Shown piece by piece: positions 19,901 to 31,108 of a stretch of 41,159 nucleotides of DNA; the stretch's first letter is position 1, and each line of letters starts with the position of its first letter. The notes under the pieces were generated by a model. It saw nothing but the letters and a program-made list of their open reading frames with translations, searched no databases and had not been told where the DNA came from. Source of the DNA: Fragilaria crotonensis (lineage: Eukaryota; Bacillariophyta; Fragilariophyceae; Fragilariales; Fragilariaceae); assembly GCA_022925895.1 (NCBI GenBank), contig JAKSYS010000574.1:1-41159 (forward strand), read 5' to 3'. The position numbers and the translations under genes were made by a program.

Positions 19901-22900
19901 CATGGAAGTAAAGCAGATCCAACCGTGGATCCGGCGAGACCAGAATCGTGTCAGGATACATCACTGAGGTAGTCAGCAGACCATCTTGGTAGTATTCAAA
20001 CTTTCCCCCAATATTAAAGTACGTTGATACCTTAGGGGCGGCATTGCTCAATGCCAAGATCAGCCACGACGCAGACCCCGAAATCGATCCCGCCAGCGTT
20101 CCGTTCCCGTCCACGCCAGTGATGCCAACGAGCGTTGGACTAGATAGGACAAACATGTCATTAGCATACTCTGAAGTGTCACGATTTGTGATGGTAAGAG
20201 TGATTCTTATGTTGGTCATGTCGAGACCAGAATTCTGCACTTGCAGCTCGGCCTCAAACGCATCCCTAGTGAGAACGGCTCGCTGCTTGATTTGGACTCG
20301 TACAGACGCGCAAACACCACTGTCTGCTCTTGAATACGCCTCTTCTAAGGCTCGTTGGTCGTCTAGCCAAAGATCATAAATGTCATCAAATCCTCGGAGG
20401 AAAGCGGCATGTGTCGCTTCCCTCACAATGGCAGCTTTCTCCTCTATGTAGGTCACGTTTATCATATCGGGATCGAGCCCTGACGGTACATCGGAAGGCT
20501 CAAAGTAGCCTCTCGAGTAGTAGTCCAGCGAACGATTCCATTTGGCCACGAACGCTCTGAGCTTTTCGCCGTAGATTAGATCACTCGACGGGCGTATTGT
20601 GGACAAAGATGTTTGCTCGTCGTCCGAAATGAAGGACCCCATGTCTTTACTTGAGTCGATAGAGGACTTGAACACAGCATCAAATAGTTTGAATTCTTCT
20701 TCCGACTCCAACGAGTCGAAGAACGTCGATCCACCAAAGACAAAAAAGGCTAACTCGATGCATACTGCCAATGCCTCGTTGGACCGTACCGAATTCGCTT
20801 GCGCAATAGCAACTTCATTATCGACTTGCAGTAACAATCGGGACGATCCTGACCTGTCTATGCATTCCTCACTGATCCCCTCGTAGCAGTTCTTCAAGTC
20901 GTCAAAATGCTCGATTCCAAAGGCTAAAGCTGTGAGGAGAATAAGAATTGGTCTGAGAAGATTCCTCTGGATTTTATCACTGCCAATCAACTCCGTATTA
21001 GATTGTGATAGGCCCAGTGCAAATTCCGTGCCGGCACCACCAAGTTGTGTTATTGGCTCAGTACGGGGTCTCGCTTCGGCAACCTTTGCAACCTTCTTGG
21101 TAACATCTTTCCCTTTCGACTTAACCTGCTTGGTTTTCACACAACTCTTGAACACATCAAGCAAAGCTTCACCGAGTGCCAGGATGCTTTCGGTATCGTT
21201 TACTTTTACTTCCAGAGCAGCGATAGCTGCATTGCCAATAGCTTTAGGACAATCGTCAATGGGCAACAGTGACCAAATACACTTTGCCACTTCAGCGGCA
21301 CAGCCACATCCTACCTCAACAGGGGGGAGAGGGGGCAATGGGTAAACAGTGATAACGGGCAGACGACGACCTTCATCCGGAAACTCGAATTCGTAAGTAA
21401 ACTTTTCCCAAATCCACTCATCGATTACTATAACAGGAGGACCAGGGCAGCTCCGTTGGTAGGGAATGCGGATTGAGTAGGGCTCAACGTCACGTCAGAC
21501 GATACTCCACAACAAGTCAGCTCCCCCGATGCAAGGATCGGGTTCTCCGTCAAGCCTAGGTCCCCAATTGGCCATCTTTTCGACCTTGACAGGGTAGTAC
21601 ACTGTTGAGTTCGCGGGAAGTCTACCCATCGAGCTATTGAGCAGCGGGACAAACTGGAGACCATTGGTAGCTGGTAAATTGAGAAAAAGATTGTCAGCAG
21701 CAATAAACCCATAATTGGTAATCTTGAAGTTGATTTGTGACTCGCCGGGGATTAAGGCGTCCACGTTGATTTCATTTGGCTCGACCACAATGACAGGTGC
21801 CGGAACGAAGTTTGTGAAATCGCTCTCAATTATAACTTCGTACTCCTCTTCAAGTGAGATCTTGTTGACACTCCAACTGTACGAAACAACTTGCAATGGG
21901 AGGAAGGCATGAATTACCGTATCGACGCCGCTTACTTCAACCAACTTCCTGAATTCCCCATGCTTGTCAGCAGTTGCTCTAATTTCGTACAACCCCCTTG
22001 GCACGTTCGCAAACTTCACTGTACCAGTCGCATTTGCAGCTTGCTGAAATGTCTCCAAGGTCACTGCATTCTTTATGGTCACGCTTGATGTATTAAGGGG
22101 TCGCTTACTCTCCGTATGAAAGGTTGCTTCATCTTCAGTGACGACAATAAGGTTTCCAACAAGGTCGCTGACAACCTCGATTCGAAAGTCGACGTTTAGA
22201 GAAGTAATCGCGGACTGAATGGAAAGGGAACCCATCCACGGCTGAAACGGCTCCGTTGCATTCGGGAGACTGGAAAGGAGAATAGTCACGCCTTGGCCAG
22301 GGACAATTGATGATATGAATGCATTGGACACGAGCTGCAACAAGTGAAAGTCGGGAGGCATAACCACCCGCAAGTCGCCCGTCGGGGCGCCGCCAGCATT
22401 CTTGAGGGTGATCTGAGCATTGGACCTTGCACCACGAGCTGCTTGGAGGACGATACTGGGAGGATTGGCCACCAGCTGGGGAGTGGGATTCCGAAATCGC
22501 ATAGATAACCTTCCAATTGCATATGCTGTCGTATTCGAATAAACTTCATAGTCGAAGTAAAATGTCCCGGGGAGACTTGCGACGACGTAAAGGTAGGCAA
22601 CGATCTCAGAGCCTGGCGATAGCACTGTCGAGTTCAGCTGAATATCGAGGCTCTTGATTTCCGCAGGAATTGGCGATCTTATGGAGACTGATAAATTGCC
22701 TAAAGTCACCTCGTCTGAGAGAGACTTAATCATGATTGATTCCTGAGTTTGCTGGAGTGTCAGTCCAATGACTCGTATGTTGCGCGGATTGAGGGTCATT
22801 CCAACGCGGCTGAAGCTCTGTTGAATCGTGTCATTCAGAAACCCCTTGGGCTGCCCCCCAAGATAAAATGTGCCGCCTTCTTCTTCAGAAACAGCAAATG

Positions 22901-25900
22901 GGACACGAACCATGCCGTCGCGTCCAGCAACGGCGGGTATCACTCGTTTGAATCCGTCTTTCATGACAAAGACCTCGACTTGACAGGAAGGAACTGCGCT
23001 TCGATTTTCTCGGAATCGGCAATATCCTTCGATCGGAATGACAGGCACTGGCGGGCCGCTTGAGATGACTTTGACCTCCGACTTAACCCCATCAATAATG
23101 TATTCAGACAGCACCTCAAGACGAAACGTGGAAGAGTCGCTGCCTGCGCTATTTTCGGCAAATATTGTCACGTCGTAGGCGTTGACGGGCGCCTTGACTG
23201 CTCGCCATTCAAGCAATCCAGAGGATGAATTCATGGATCCACCATCAAGGGGCGGGTTCGCATAAAATGACCAGGAAATCGGTGCATCTCCTTCTTCGAT
23301 TGTTGCCAAGTATGAAACCTTCTTCTTCACTTCGACTTGCAGGTTAGTAGCGGCTCTCACACGTGGTGGGACCACAGCGGTGTCGCACGATTCGCCACGA
23401 AAACCTGAGTCACATACGCACCTAGTGACAGTGCAGTAGCCGTTCACACAGAGGTCCCGTTTACAAACAATAAAGAACTCAAATGGCACGCTATTGAATG
23501 AAACCTGGTCTCCAATCGTAACCGAGAACATTACGACCGCATTGTAGCGTCCAATGACACCTGCGAGGTACGCGTCCGGAGCGACGCATTCCAATTCAGT
23601 GTTTGACTTGTACGTGCCATTCACTTTTATGTCCCCGAAAAGACATGACAGATCATCGGTGCTTGAATTTCCAAAATTGAAGCCATTGACACGAACAACG
23701 AATCCTCCAGTCCCGATTCCACCACTTGGAAACAAGCTGTCGATGGCAACAAGAGGAAGACAATCCTCTGTGAAAGTGCCCGGCGGGCACTTCTTTGGTG
23801 GGGCAACATGGAAAGGCTGGCTGGTTCCGAGGATACGCAGCGGATTGGAATCAGTCACCGCCATGACCACCTGGTAAGTCGTGTCCAAGGCTGGCAAATC
23901 CATGGTAGACACCAGAATGGTTCCCGTATTTCCTGTGGATGTCAACATAACTTGCGTGGCGGAATAAGACGTGTAGTTTTGGACGCCTTGTGGAAAGAGG
24001 CCAACCGAAGCAAAGCCACTCTCCACGTCGACAGTAGCGTTCATGGTGTAGGTAACTTCAACAAATTGCCCCTCAAAGTAAAAGGATTTATCCGTCAACA
24101 AATAAGCAGGATTCGGGACGACATAAATGGAGTCACTCACTCCCAAGATACGCAATGGACTGGTACCTACAACGGCCATCACTGCTCTGTACCCCGAGGA
24201 GATTGATGGAATGCTTCTTGACGGCAAAGAGACAGTTCCTGTATAATCTGAAGACCAGGTTGTACGCTGCGAATATCCTTGGGAAAGAGAGAAGTCATGG
24301 ACGTCGTCAAGCATTAAGGCTATCCATGCAAAGCCATTTTGCAAAGTGTTCGCATCTTGAGATAAGGTATACGTCACCTCAATCATTTCTCCATCATAGT
24401 ACTGAAATTTAGAAGAAGTCAAATTTGCCGAATTGGGGAGAAGATCGAAGGCGTCGCTCACTCCCAAAATACGCAGGGGATCCGAGTCACGGATGGCCAT
24501 CACAGCCTTGTATTTCGAGCTCGAAGCAGGCAAATCTTTGCTCGAAAAGGCGAAGGTTCCAATGCTGCCCGCTGACCAGTACGCAGGTTCAGACAATGCC
24601 TGAGAAAGAGAGAAGTTCTGAACCTCTTGAGGATACAAAGCGATCCAAGCAAAACTGGTCTCCAAGTTGACCACATCGAGACTCAAGGTAAACGACACAT
24701 CAATCAGTTCTCCGTCATAGTACTGGGCTTTTTCTGTGCTCAAAGAAGCCGAATTCTGCAGCACGTTGAAGGCGTCGCCAACTGCCAAGATTTGCAATGG
24801 GTCGGAACCTGATATGGCCATCACGGCTTCATACTTCGAGTTTAACCTCGGCAAGTTCCTGCTGGAGAATGTGATGGTTCCAGTTTTGCCCGTCATCCCG
24901 TATCCTCCGACATACTGAATCGCAACAGGAGGGAGCGAGTAGTCCGAGTTATTGTGAGGGAACAAGGCAACCCAAGCAAAACCACTTTCCATTTTTTCCA
25001 ACTCCTGACTCATGGTGAATGTCACCTCGATCAACTCCCCATCGTAGTATTCTGTGCTGTCAGTTGCCACGGAAGCAGCATTCTGTAGGACATCAAATGC
25101 GTTGCTAACACCCAAGATGCGCGAGGGGTCAGAACTTGTGATAACCATTACAAATTTGTACTTGGCATTTAAAGCCGGCAAGTTCCTGCTGGAGAATGAA
25201 ATAGTGCCAGTCTTGCCCGTCGACCAGTATCCTGTGGATTGCCAAGGAAGAAAGGGGGGCGGAGTAGTCAGACTCATTGAAGGCAAAAAGCCCAATCCTA
25301 GCGTAATTATCGACTGTGATGAATGAATCCTGACTCAAGGTGAAGGTCACATAGATCGATTCTCCGTCGAAGTAACGCGTGTTGTCAGTTGTCAGGGTGG
25401 CAGAATTTTCGAGGACGTCAAAGGAGTCGCTCACTCCCAGGATACGCGGAGGGTCGGAACCTGAGACGACCATCACGGCTTTGTACTTGTAGTTCAACAG
25501 TGGCAAGTCACTGCTCGAGAAGAAAATGGTGCCATTCTCGCTCGTCGTCGACCAGTATCCTACGAATTGAGTAGTCACAAGGGGAGCAGAGTAGTCCGAT
25601 TCGTTGAAGGCAAACAGCCCAATCCAAGCGAATTCAAAGTCTGTGATGACCGAATCCTGGCTCAAAGTGAACGTCACGTCGATCAATTCTTCTTCGTAGT
25701 ATTTTGTTTCGTCAGTTGTCAGGGTGGCAGAAATTTCCAGGACATCAATGGTGTCGCTCACTCCCAGGATGTGCGGAGGGTAGGAATCTGTAATGGCCAT
25801 CACGGCCTTGTACTTTGAGTTCAGTTCTGGCAATTCTTTGCTGTAGAACGAAACCTTTCCACTATTCTCTTCGAAAGTATATTCAACGTTTTGAAGGGCG

Positions 25901-28900
25901 GCAGGAGGGAGAGAGTAGTCTGAGACATTGTGAGCGAACAACCCGACCCAAGCAAAATTGTATTCCAGGTTGTCCGATTCTTCCCGAATCGTGTACGTGA
26001 CATCGATCACTTCTCCATCATAGTATTGCGTGTCGTCTGTTGTCAGCGCAGCAGAATTCGGGCATAACCTCAAAGGAGTCGCTGATCCCCAGGATGCGCA
26101 GAGGGTAGGAGCCTGAGACGGCCATCACGGCTTTGTACTTCGAGTTTAACCGCGGCAGGTTTCTGCTGGATATCAAAATGGTTCCAGTATTACCCGTCAT
26201 CCCATATCCTGCATATTGAAGGTTGAAAGGAGGGATAGAATAGTCTAAGACATTGTGAGCGAACAAACCGACCCAAGCATAGCCACCCTTCCTATTTTCC
26301 CCATCCTGGTTTAAGGTGTAGGTCACATCGATCAATTCACCTTCGTAGTATTTTGTTTCGTCAGTTGTCAGGGTGGCTGAAATTTTCAGGACATCAAAGG
26401 TGTCGCTCACTCCCAGGATGCGCGGAGGGTAGGAATCTGCGATGACCATGACGGCCTTGTACTTTGAGTTCAGTCCTGGCAAGTTTGTGCTGTAGAACAA
26501 AACCGTTCCACTATTCCCTGTCGACCTATATCCAACGTCTTGACGGGCGGCAGGAGGGAGAGAATAGTCTGAGACAGTGTGAGCGAACAACCCGACCCAA
26601 GCAAAATAGACCTCCATGTTGTCTGCATCCTGACTCAAGGTGAAGGTCACAGAGATCGAATTTCCGTCGAAGTAACGCGTGTTGTCAGTTGTCAGGGTGG
26701 CAGAATTTTCGAGGACGTCAAAGGAGTCGCTCATTCCCAGGATACGCGGAGGGTCGGAACCTGAGACGACCATCACGGCTTTGTACTTGTAGTTCAACTG
26801 TGGCAAGTTTCTGCTGGAAAACGAAATGGTGGTACTTTCGCTCGTCGTCGACCAGTATCCTACGAATTGAGTAGTCCCAAGGGGAGCAGAGTAGTCCGAT
26901 TCGTTGAAGGCAAACAGCCCAATCCGAGCGAATTCAAAGTCTGTGATGACCGAATCCTGGCTCAAAGTGAACGTCACATCGATTAATTCTCCTTCGTAGT
27001 ATTTTGTTTCGTCAGTTGTCAGGGTGGCAGAAATTTCCAGGACATCAAAGGAGTCGCTCACTCCCAGGATGTGCGGAGGGTAGGAATCTGTAATGGCCAT
27101 CACGGCCTTGTACTTTGAGTTCACTTCTGGCAAGCTTGTGGTGTATAATGAAATCGTTCCGCTATTGTTCGCAGGCGTATATTCAACGTATTGACGGGCG
27201 GCAGGAGGGAGAGAGTAGTCCGAGACATTGTGAGCGAACAACCCGACCCAAGCAAAATAGTCCTCAATGTTGTCTACATCTTGACTCAAGGTGAAGGTCA
27301 CATCAATCACTTCTCCGTCATAGTATTGCGTGTCGTCAGTTGTCAGCGCAGCAGAATTCGGCAGGATGTCGAAAGAGTCGCTCACTCCCAGGATACGCGG
27401 AGGGTCGGAATCAGTTATGGCCATAACGATTTTGTACTTGGAGTTCAGTTGTGGCAGGTTTCTGCTGGATAACGAAATGGTTCCAATATTACCCGCCATC
27501 GAATATCCTGCATATTGAAGGTTGAAAGGAGGGATAGAATAGTCTAAGACATTGTGAGCGAACAAACCGACCCAAGCAAATTCACAATTCATATATTCCG
27601 CATTCTCGTTTAAGGTGTAGGTCACATCGATCAATTCTCCTTCGTAGTATTTTGTTTCGTCAGTTGTCAGGGCGGCAGAATTGGTCATGATGTCAAAGGA
27701 GTCACTCACTCCCATGATGCGGGGAGGGACCGAGTCTACGATGACCATGACGGCCTTGTACTTTGAGTTCAGTCCTGGCAAGTTTGTGCTGGACAACGTT
27801 ATGGTTCCGGTATTAACCGTCACCCGGTACCGTATGTATCGAAGGGCGACCGGAGGTAGAGAGTAGTCTGTGACATTGTGGGCGAACAATCCAACCCAAA
27901 TGAAATCGGCCTCTATATTGTCGGAATCAGGACTCATGGTGAAAGTGACATCAATCCATTCTCCTTCGTAGTAGTGTGTTTTGGCAGTTGTCAAGGTGGC
28001 GGAATTCGCAATGACATCGAAAGAGGCGGTCACTCCGATAACACGAATTGGGTCTGAGTCACGGATAGCCATGACGGCTTTGTACTTGGAGTTCAAAACT
28101 GGTAGATTTCTGGTAGATAAAGTGATGGTGCCTGTTATGCTCCCAGTCCCGTCGTTTGCATATTGGATGGGACCAAGGGGAAGAGAGTAGTCAGAGACAT
28201 TGTTGGCGAACAAACCAATCCAAGCAAACCTGTCCTCCAGATTGTGCACATCCTCTCTCATGATGAAGGTAACTTCAATCACTACTCCCTCATAGTAGAG
28301 GATTTTGTCAGTTACCAGGACAGCAGAATCCTGCATGACATCAAAGGAATCGCTCACACCCAGGACATGAAGAGGTTCGGAATCTGCAATGGCCATCACA
28401 ACCTTGTACTTCGAGTTGACTGCAGGCAATAACCTCGTCGGGAATGTGACAGTGCTTGTCATTGTTCCATACTCGGTAGACGTGTAGATCGGACGTTTTG
28501 GTTTCGAATAGTTATACACGTCAAGAGGAAACACATCCATCCACGAATAGAAAACACCCTCCTTGACATTGTCCTGCGTCAATTCGTACGTTACTTGGAT
28601 CAACTCTCCATCGTAGTAGCTGGTCTTATCAGTGGTCAAAGCGGCTTGTGGAGCCGCTGCGTCGATAGAAACCTGAGTCTTCCTTGGAGTGAGAGACGTC
28701 GTCGTTGCCTCTAAAAGTCGGGAGGTAAACCCATTGCTGTCTCCTCCTTTCGTTTGAAGCGTTGTCACAAAGTTTGGATCGGAGGGTAGCAACATGTTGG
28801 ATTCCTTGTTAGCCTTGATGTGGTCTCTCTTATGATGGCTGGTGCCATCTTCGTCAGAGTTGGGATGGAGGAATACTCGTTTGCTGTCGGCGGCGGAAGA

Positions 28901-29038
28901 CATGGCTCCGCCTCCTCGGGTGCGACCTTCAGAAGAATGAAAGTCACCATGATTTCCAGAGGAGGCCCTCGAGATTGGAATCCCAAGGCCGAGTAGAGCA
29001 CTTACGAGGAGATGTCCGGCGATGAAACGTCGGACCAT
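16927..29038 (-). CDS. Giant secreted mosaic protein with 15 Ig-like repeats, mucin-like linker and Cys-rich tail
   Basis: The ATG at 29038 opens a signal peptide (hydrophobic LLVSALLGLGI, then ASS), a Ser-rich leader and an R-L-L site at residues 107-109. Fifteen repeats of about 108 residues follow (about 28645-23795). Next come CPPGTF plus an IPT/TIG-like fold (VNGFNFG), an EGF-like segment (CVNGYCTVTRCVCDSGFRGESC region) and a cadherin/He_PIG-like module. Carboxypeptidase-regulatory and CARDB-like sandwiches precede a Cys-bearing region, a fibronectin III domain (about 19020-18755), a Pro/Thr linker and a Cys-rich tail with repeated CC-DGT-CP motifs. There is no C-terminal membrane segment, so secretion to the wall or matrix is likely. 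The frame is interrupted by a probable intron (21428-21505), an extra G at 26060-26062, an extra G at 25254-25259 and a 5-bp insertion near 18115-18124. About 4,000 codons in all. It is either a gene with consensus errors or an early pseudogene. Adhesion or cell-wall function is inference. Confidence 0.8.
17770..18390 (-). repeat. 42-bp minisatellite coding the Pro/Thr mucin-like linker
   Basis: The array has about 15 units of 42 bp (14 residues) in two alternating types, PTPVPSTMHVPTLA and PTPVPSTVNGPALD. It sits in a longer Pro/Thr-rich linker spanning about 18745-17640. Many Thr and Ser residues next to Pro predict O-glycosylation in a secreted protein. A 5-bp insertion near 18115-18124 (GGAGTTGGAGTTGAGCTAG instead of GGAGTTGGAGCAAG) shifts the frame; in the shifted frame the same DNA reads as Ser/Cys-rich SNSCAIDYACPYSR units. 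Confidence 0.85.
21428..21505 (-). other. Probable 78-nt intron containing the only in-frame stop
   Basis: The frames 21495-25295 and the one read through 21338 are the same frame, separated only by a TGA at 21495-21497. A minus-strand GTATCG donor at 21505 and an acceptor with a strong pyrimidine tract (TCCTCCTGTTATAG) ending at 21428 remove 78 nt, a multiple of three, in phase 1. This fits short diatom introns. Read-through or selenocysteine at the TGA are less likely. Confidence 0.55.
23795..28645 (-). repeat. Array of 15 Ig-like/SKICH-like repeats (~324 bp each)
   Basis: Each repeat follows one pattern: TLTTDxTxYYxGExIxVTFTL, then FAWVGLF, SDYS.P, GTI.FSSRNLP, NSKYKAVMAI and PPRILGVSDSFDVL. 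The W-V-G-L-F, L-P, K-Y and V-S-x-S-F-x-V spacing resembles the SKICH beta-sandwich; that is a resemblance, not a proven membership. Repeats 4-7 and 8-11 correspond one to one and are offset by about 1,299 bp, so a four-repeat block was duplicated. Repeats 12-15 are the most diverged. No Cys occurs in most repeats, so folding would not rely on disulfides. Confidence 0.85.
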
Positions 29039-29256
29039 GGCTTAGATTAGATTGACACAACAAGGTTCCTGGTAGTAAAAAAAGATCGGATTATTTTATG
29101 ACCAAGGCAACATTTGTGTATCTTGGCAAGGGCACGATATTGAATTGGATATCAATCCAAACTCAGAATCCACGGTGGTTCGTTACGCGATATACAGTCG
29201 GAGAACAATTATGCGTAGGCTCGTTGTTAAAAATCCTCCTATCTAGGTAGGATACC
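29039..29256. other. Upstream region of the giant gene
   Basis: The minus strand contains CATAAAATAAT about 50-60 bp before the ATG at 29038, a possible TATA element. An AT-rich leader separates it from the start codon. No gene is seen. Confidence 0.35.
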
Positions 29257-29280
29257 ACCCTCCTACCTTGGTAGGAGGGT
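29257..29280. repeat. Near-perfect 24-bp palindrome
   Basis: ACCCTCCTACC at 29257-29267 and GGTAGGAGGGT at 29270-29280 are perfect complements around TT. Related half sites (ATCCTCC before it, GGATGGTAGGATGG after it) surround it, so this is a cluster of TAGGAGG-type motifs. It may be a cruciform, a terminator-like structure or a protein-binding site about 220 bp upstream of the giant gene. Confidence 0.75.
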
Positions 29281-29546
29281 TGTACATAGGATGGTAGGAT
29301 GGGGTCTCGAATATATCGAGCATTTAACATCAAATTCAAGGGAGGCAACGACTTTCATTGTTAAATGTTGGACGATGGTTTGCCGTCCTACCTTTATTTA
29401 GAGATTATCTATTAATCTGATTGGATGATAACAAAATGACGGAAGGATGCGAAACATTATGGGGTTGGCATCCTGTGATTATAAGGGCGATCATCTGTTG
29501 CAGTTCTGACGCTCTGAGGAGCGAATTGAATTCGGGACTAAAAAGA

Positions 29547-29612
29547 AGATGCTCGAGCGTATATTGCAGACCTACCCGACACATTCTCGTAAGTCTGCAG
29601 GCTCGAGCATCT
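29547..29612. repeat. Long hairpin, possible small-RNA precursor
   Basis: AGATGCTCGAGC (29547-29558) pairs perfectly with GCTCGAGCATCT (29601-29612). Inside, TGCAGAC (29565-29571) pairs with GTCTGCA (29593-29599) around a 21-nt loop. An outer GAAG/CTTC helix (29545-29548, 29615-29618) may extend it. No transcription signal was identified. Confidence 0.6.
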
Positions 29613-30117
29613 GACTTCTGGCATCTGGCATCTGGCATCTGGCGCAAAATGCCAGAAAACAATACCATTATACTAATATCTTTTATTTAAATATATATAT
29701 CTAATTCACTTAGTTTCTTCTTATCACGAGTTCTGAGTTCTGAGTCCTCCGTTGTGATTGTATGCATATATGTCAAATGTACAGTATGGTACCTGGTACA
29801 CAGGTACTACTTGCGAAAATACATGGAGTCCAAGCACTAGCACTGTGCTCCGCTCACGGTTACTTCTTTCTATTTCGTGAATATACTGTGTTGTTGTACG
29901 CGACCTACAGTAGTAGAGCGATCCTTTGTTTTTATGAATTTGGTCTATGATGTACTTTTAAATAGTCGTATTCATCTTTTTTACTACTTGGAGTATACAA
30001 TTTAAAAAAAATTATGTTGGACCAGACTGGATATGCGCGGCCCAAGGCCGCGTTGATCTGGGCTACTGCTGGCGGAGTTTATTGTTGTGCTGGTAGTGTG
30101 GTTGTTTCAGTACTGTA
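29613..30117. other. AT-rich intergenic stretch
   Basis: It contains a short TGGCATC microsatellite near 29620-29643, an ATATATAT run and GTAC-rich sequence. No gene is seen. Confidence 0.4.
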
Positions 30118-30540
30118 GTATCGCCGGAACTCATTGCTTCAGTGGTATCGGTACATACACTGTATGCCTACGGCAATGAGTACTAATAGTTTCGTCCGGC
30201 AATAGAGACGTTAAATGACTGGGACGACAATTGTCTGGCCGGGCTTTCCCTATCTGGGCTACGGCAGTATTTCGTCCGGACCGGTAGTATCGGTACTCAT
30301 TGCTTCAGTAGTATCGGTACATACACTGTATGGCTACGGCAATGAGTACTAATAGTTTCGTCCGGCAACAGAGACGTTAAATGACAGGGACTACAATTGT
30401 CTGGCCGGGCGGGCTTTATTATGTAAAGTGAGTACTAATAGTTTCGTACGCCAATAGAGACGTTAAATGACTGGGACGACAATTGTCTGGCCGGGCTTTC
30501 CGTATCTGGGCTACGGCAGTATTTCGTCCGGACCGAAAAG
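30118..30540. repeat. Two and a half tandem 166-bp units with internal hairpins
   Basis: GAGTACTAATAGTTTCGT recurs at 30178, 30344 and 30430 (steps of 166 and 86 bp). Each full unit holds an inverted repeat: ACTCATTGC at 30129-30137 with GCAATGAGT at 30173-30181, and GTACTCATTGC at 30293-30303 with GCAATGAGTAC at 30339-30349. The shared tail contains GAGACGTTAAATGAC and TGTCTGGCCGGGC. It may be a non-autonomous element or part of a dispersed repeat; no target duplication was identified. Confidence 0.7.
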
Positions 30541-31108
30541 AAAATCTTATTATGTAACCAGTCTGGCGGGCTGCCGTTGGCCGCGATTATTGCACGACGG
30601 TACTTGTACCTGGTAGAGGAGGTCTGGGCTAAGATCTATACCTAGAGTACGGAGTACTTGTACGACAGGTACGTACTACGTACTATTGATTCTGGACATG
30701 TAGTTTCCTACTGCAAAATTTGTACCACTTTATTAGCATTGGAATCTGGAATTCAAAATACATTTTCCAGTATTTCTAGACAGATCGAACAAACTGGATA
30801 TGGCATTAACGGAGTACTTGTACATAAAATTGTTGTCCGTTCTACACAACGATTCGTACCACGTTATACAATATACATTTCTGGACACAGTGTAAAAATG
30901 TTTTCATGTAGATTTCTACTGAAAAATTTGTACCATGTACTTTTCTACCGCAAATGCTACGTCAGTACGTGGATTAAAAAATAAATATATACGATTACTT
31001 TTGAAAATACAGTACGACAATATCTGAGTTATTTTATTATTATATAATTAAAGTAATAGAGACACTTTCATGTCGGTCCTGTTTTGTTGAAACAAATGGC
31101 GGGTGGAA
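30541..31108. other. AT-rich intergenic region with a diverged internal duplication
   Basis: 30660-30990 holds two loosely related segments sharing TTCTACTG and AAAATTTGTACCA. The frame open at 30658-30984 appears to be chance. Nothing else is seen. Confidence 0.35.

Noticed and set aside
21495-21497. Selenocysteine codon (TGA in the giant gene)
   Set aside because: Diatoms do make selenoproteins, but a 78-nt intron with good splice signals removes this TGA in frame, and no SECIS was identified.
25254-26062. Programmed +1 frameshifting at the two CCC-containing sites in the giant gene
   Set aside because: Both sites are runs of G/C where sister repeats have one base fewer, and other genes here show the same kind of indel. 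Sequencing or replication slippage is simpler.
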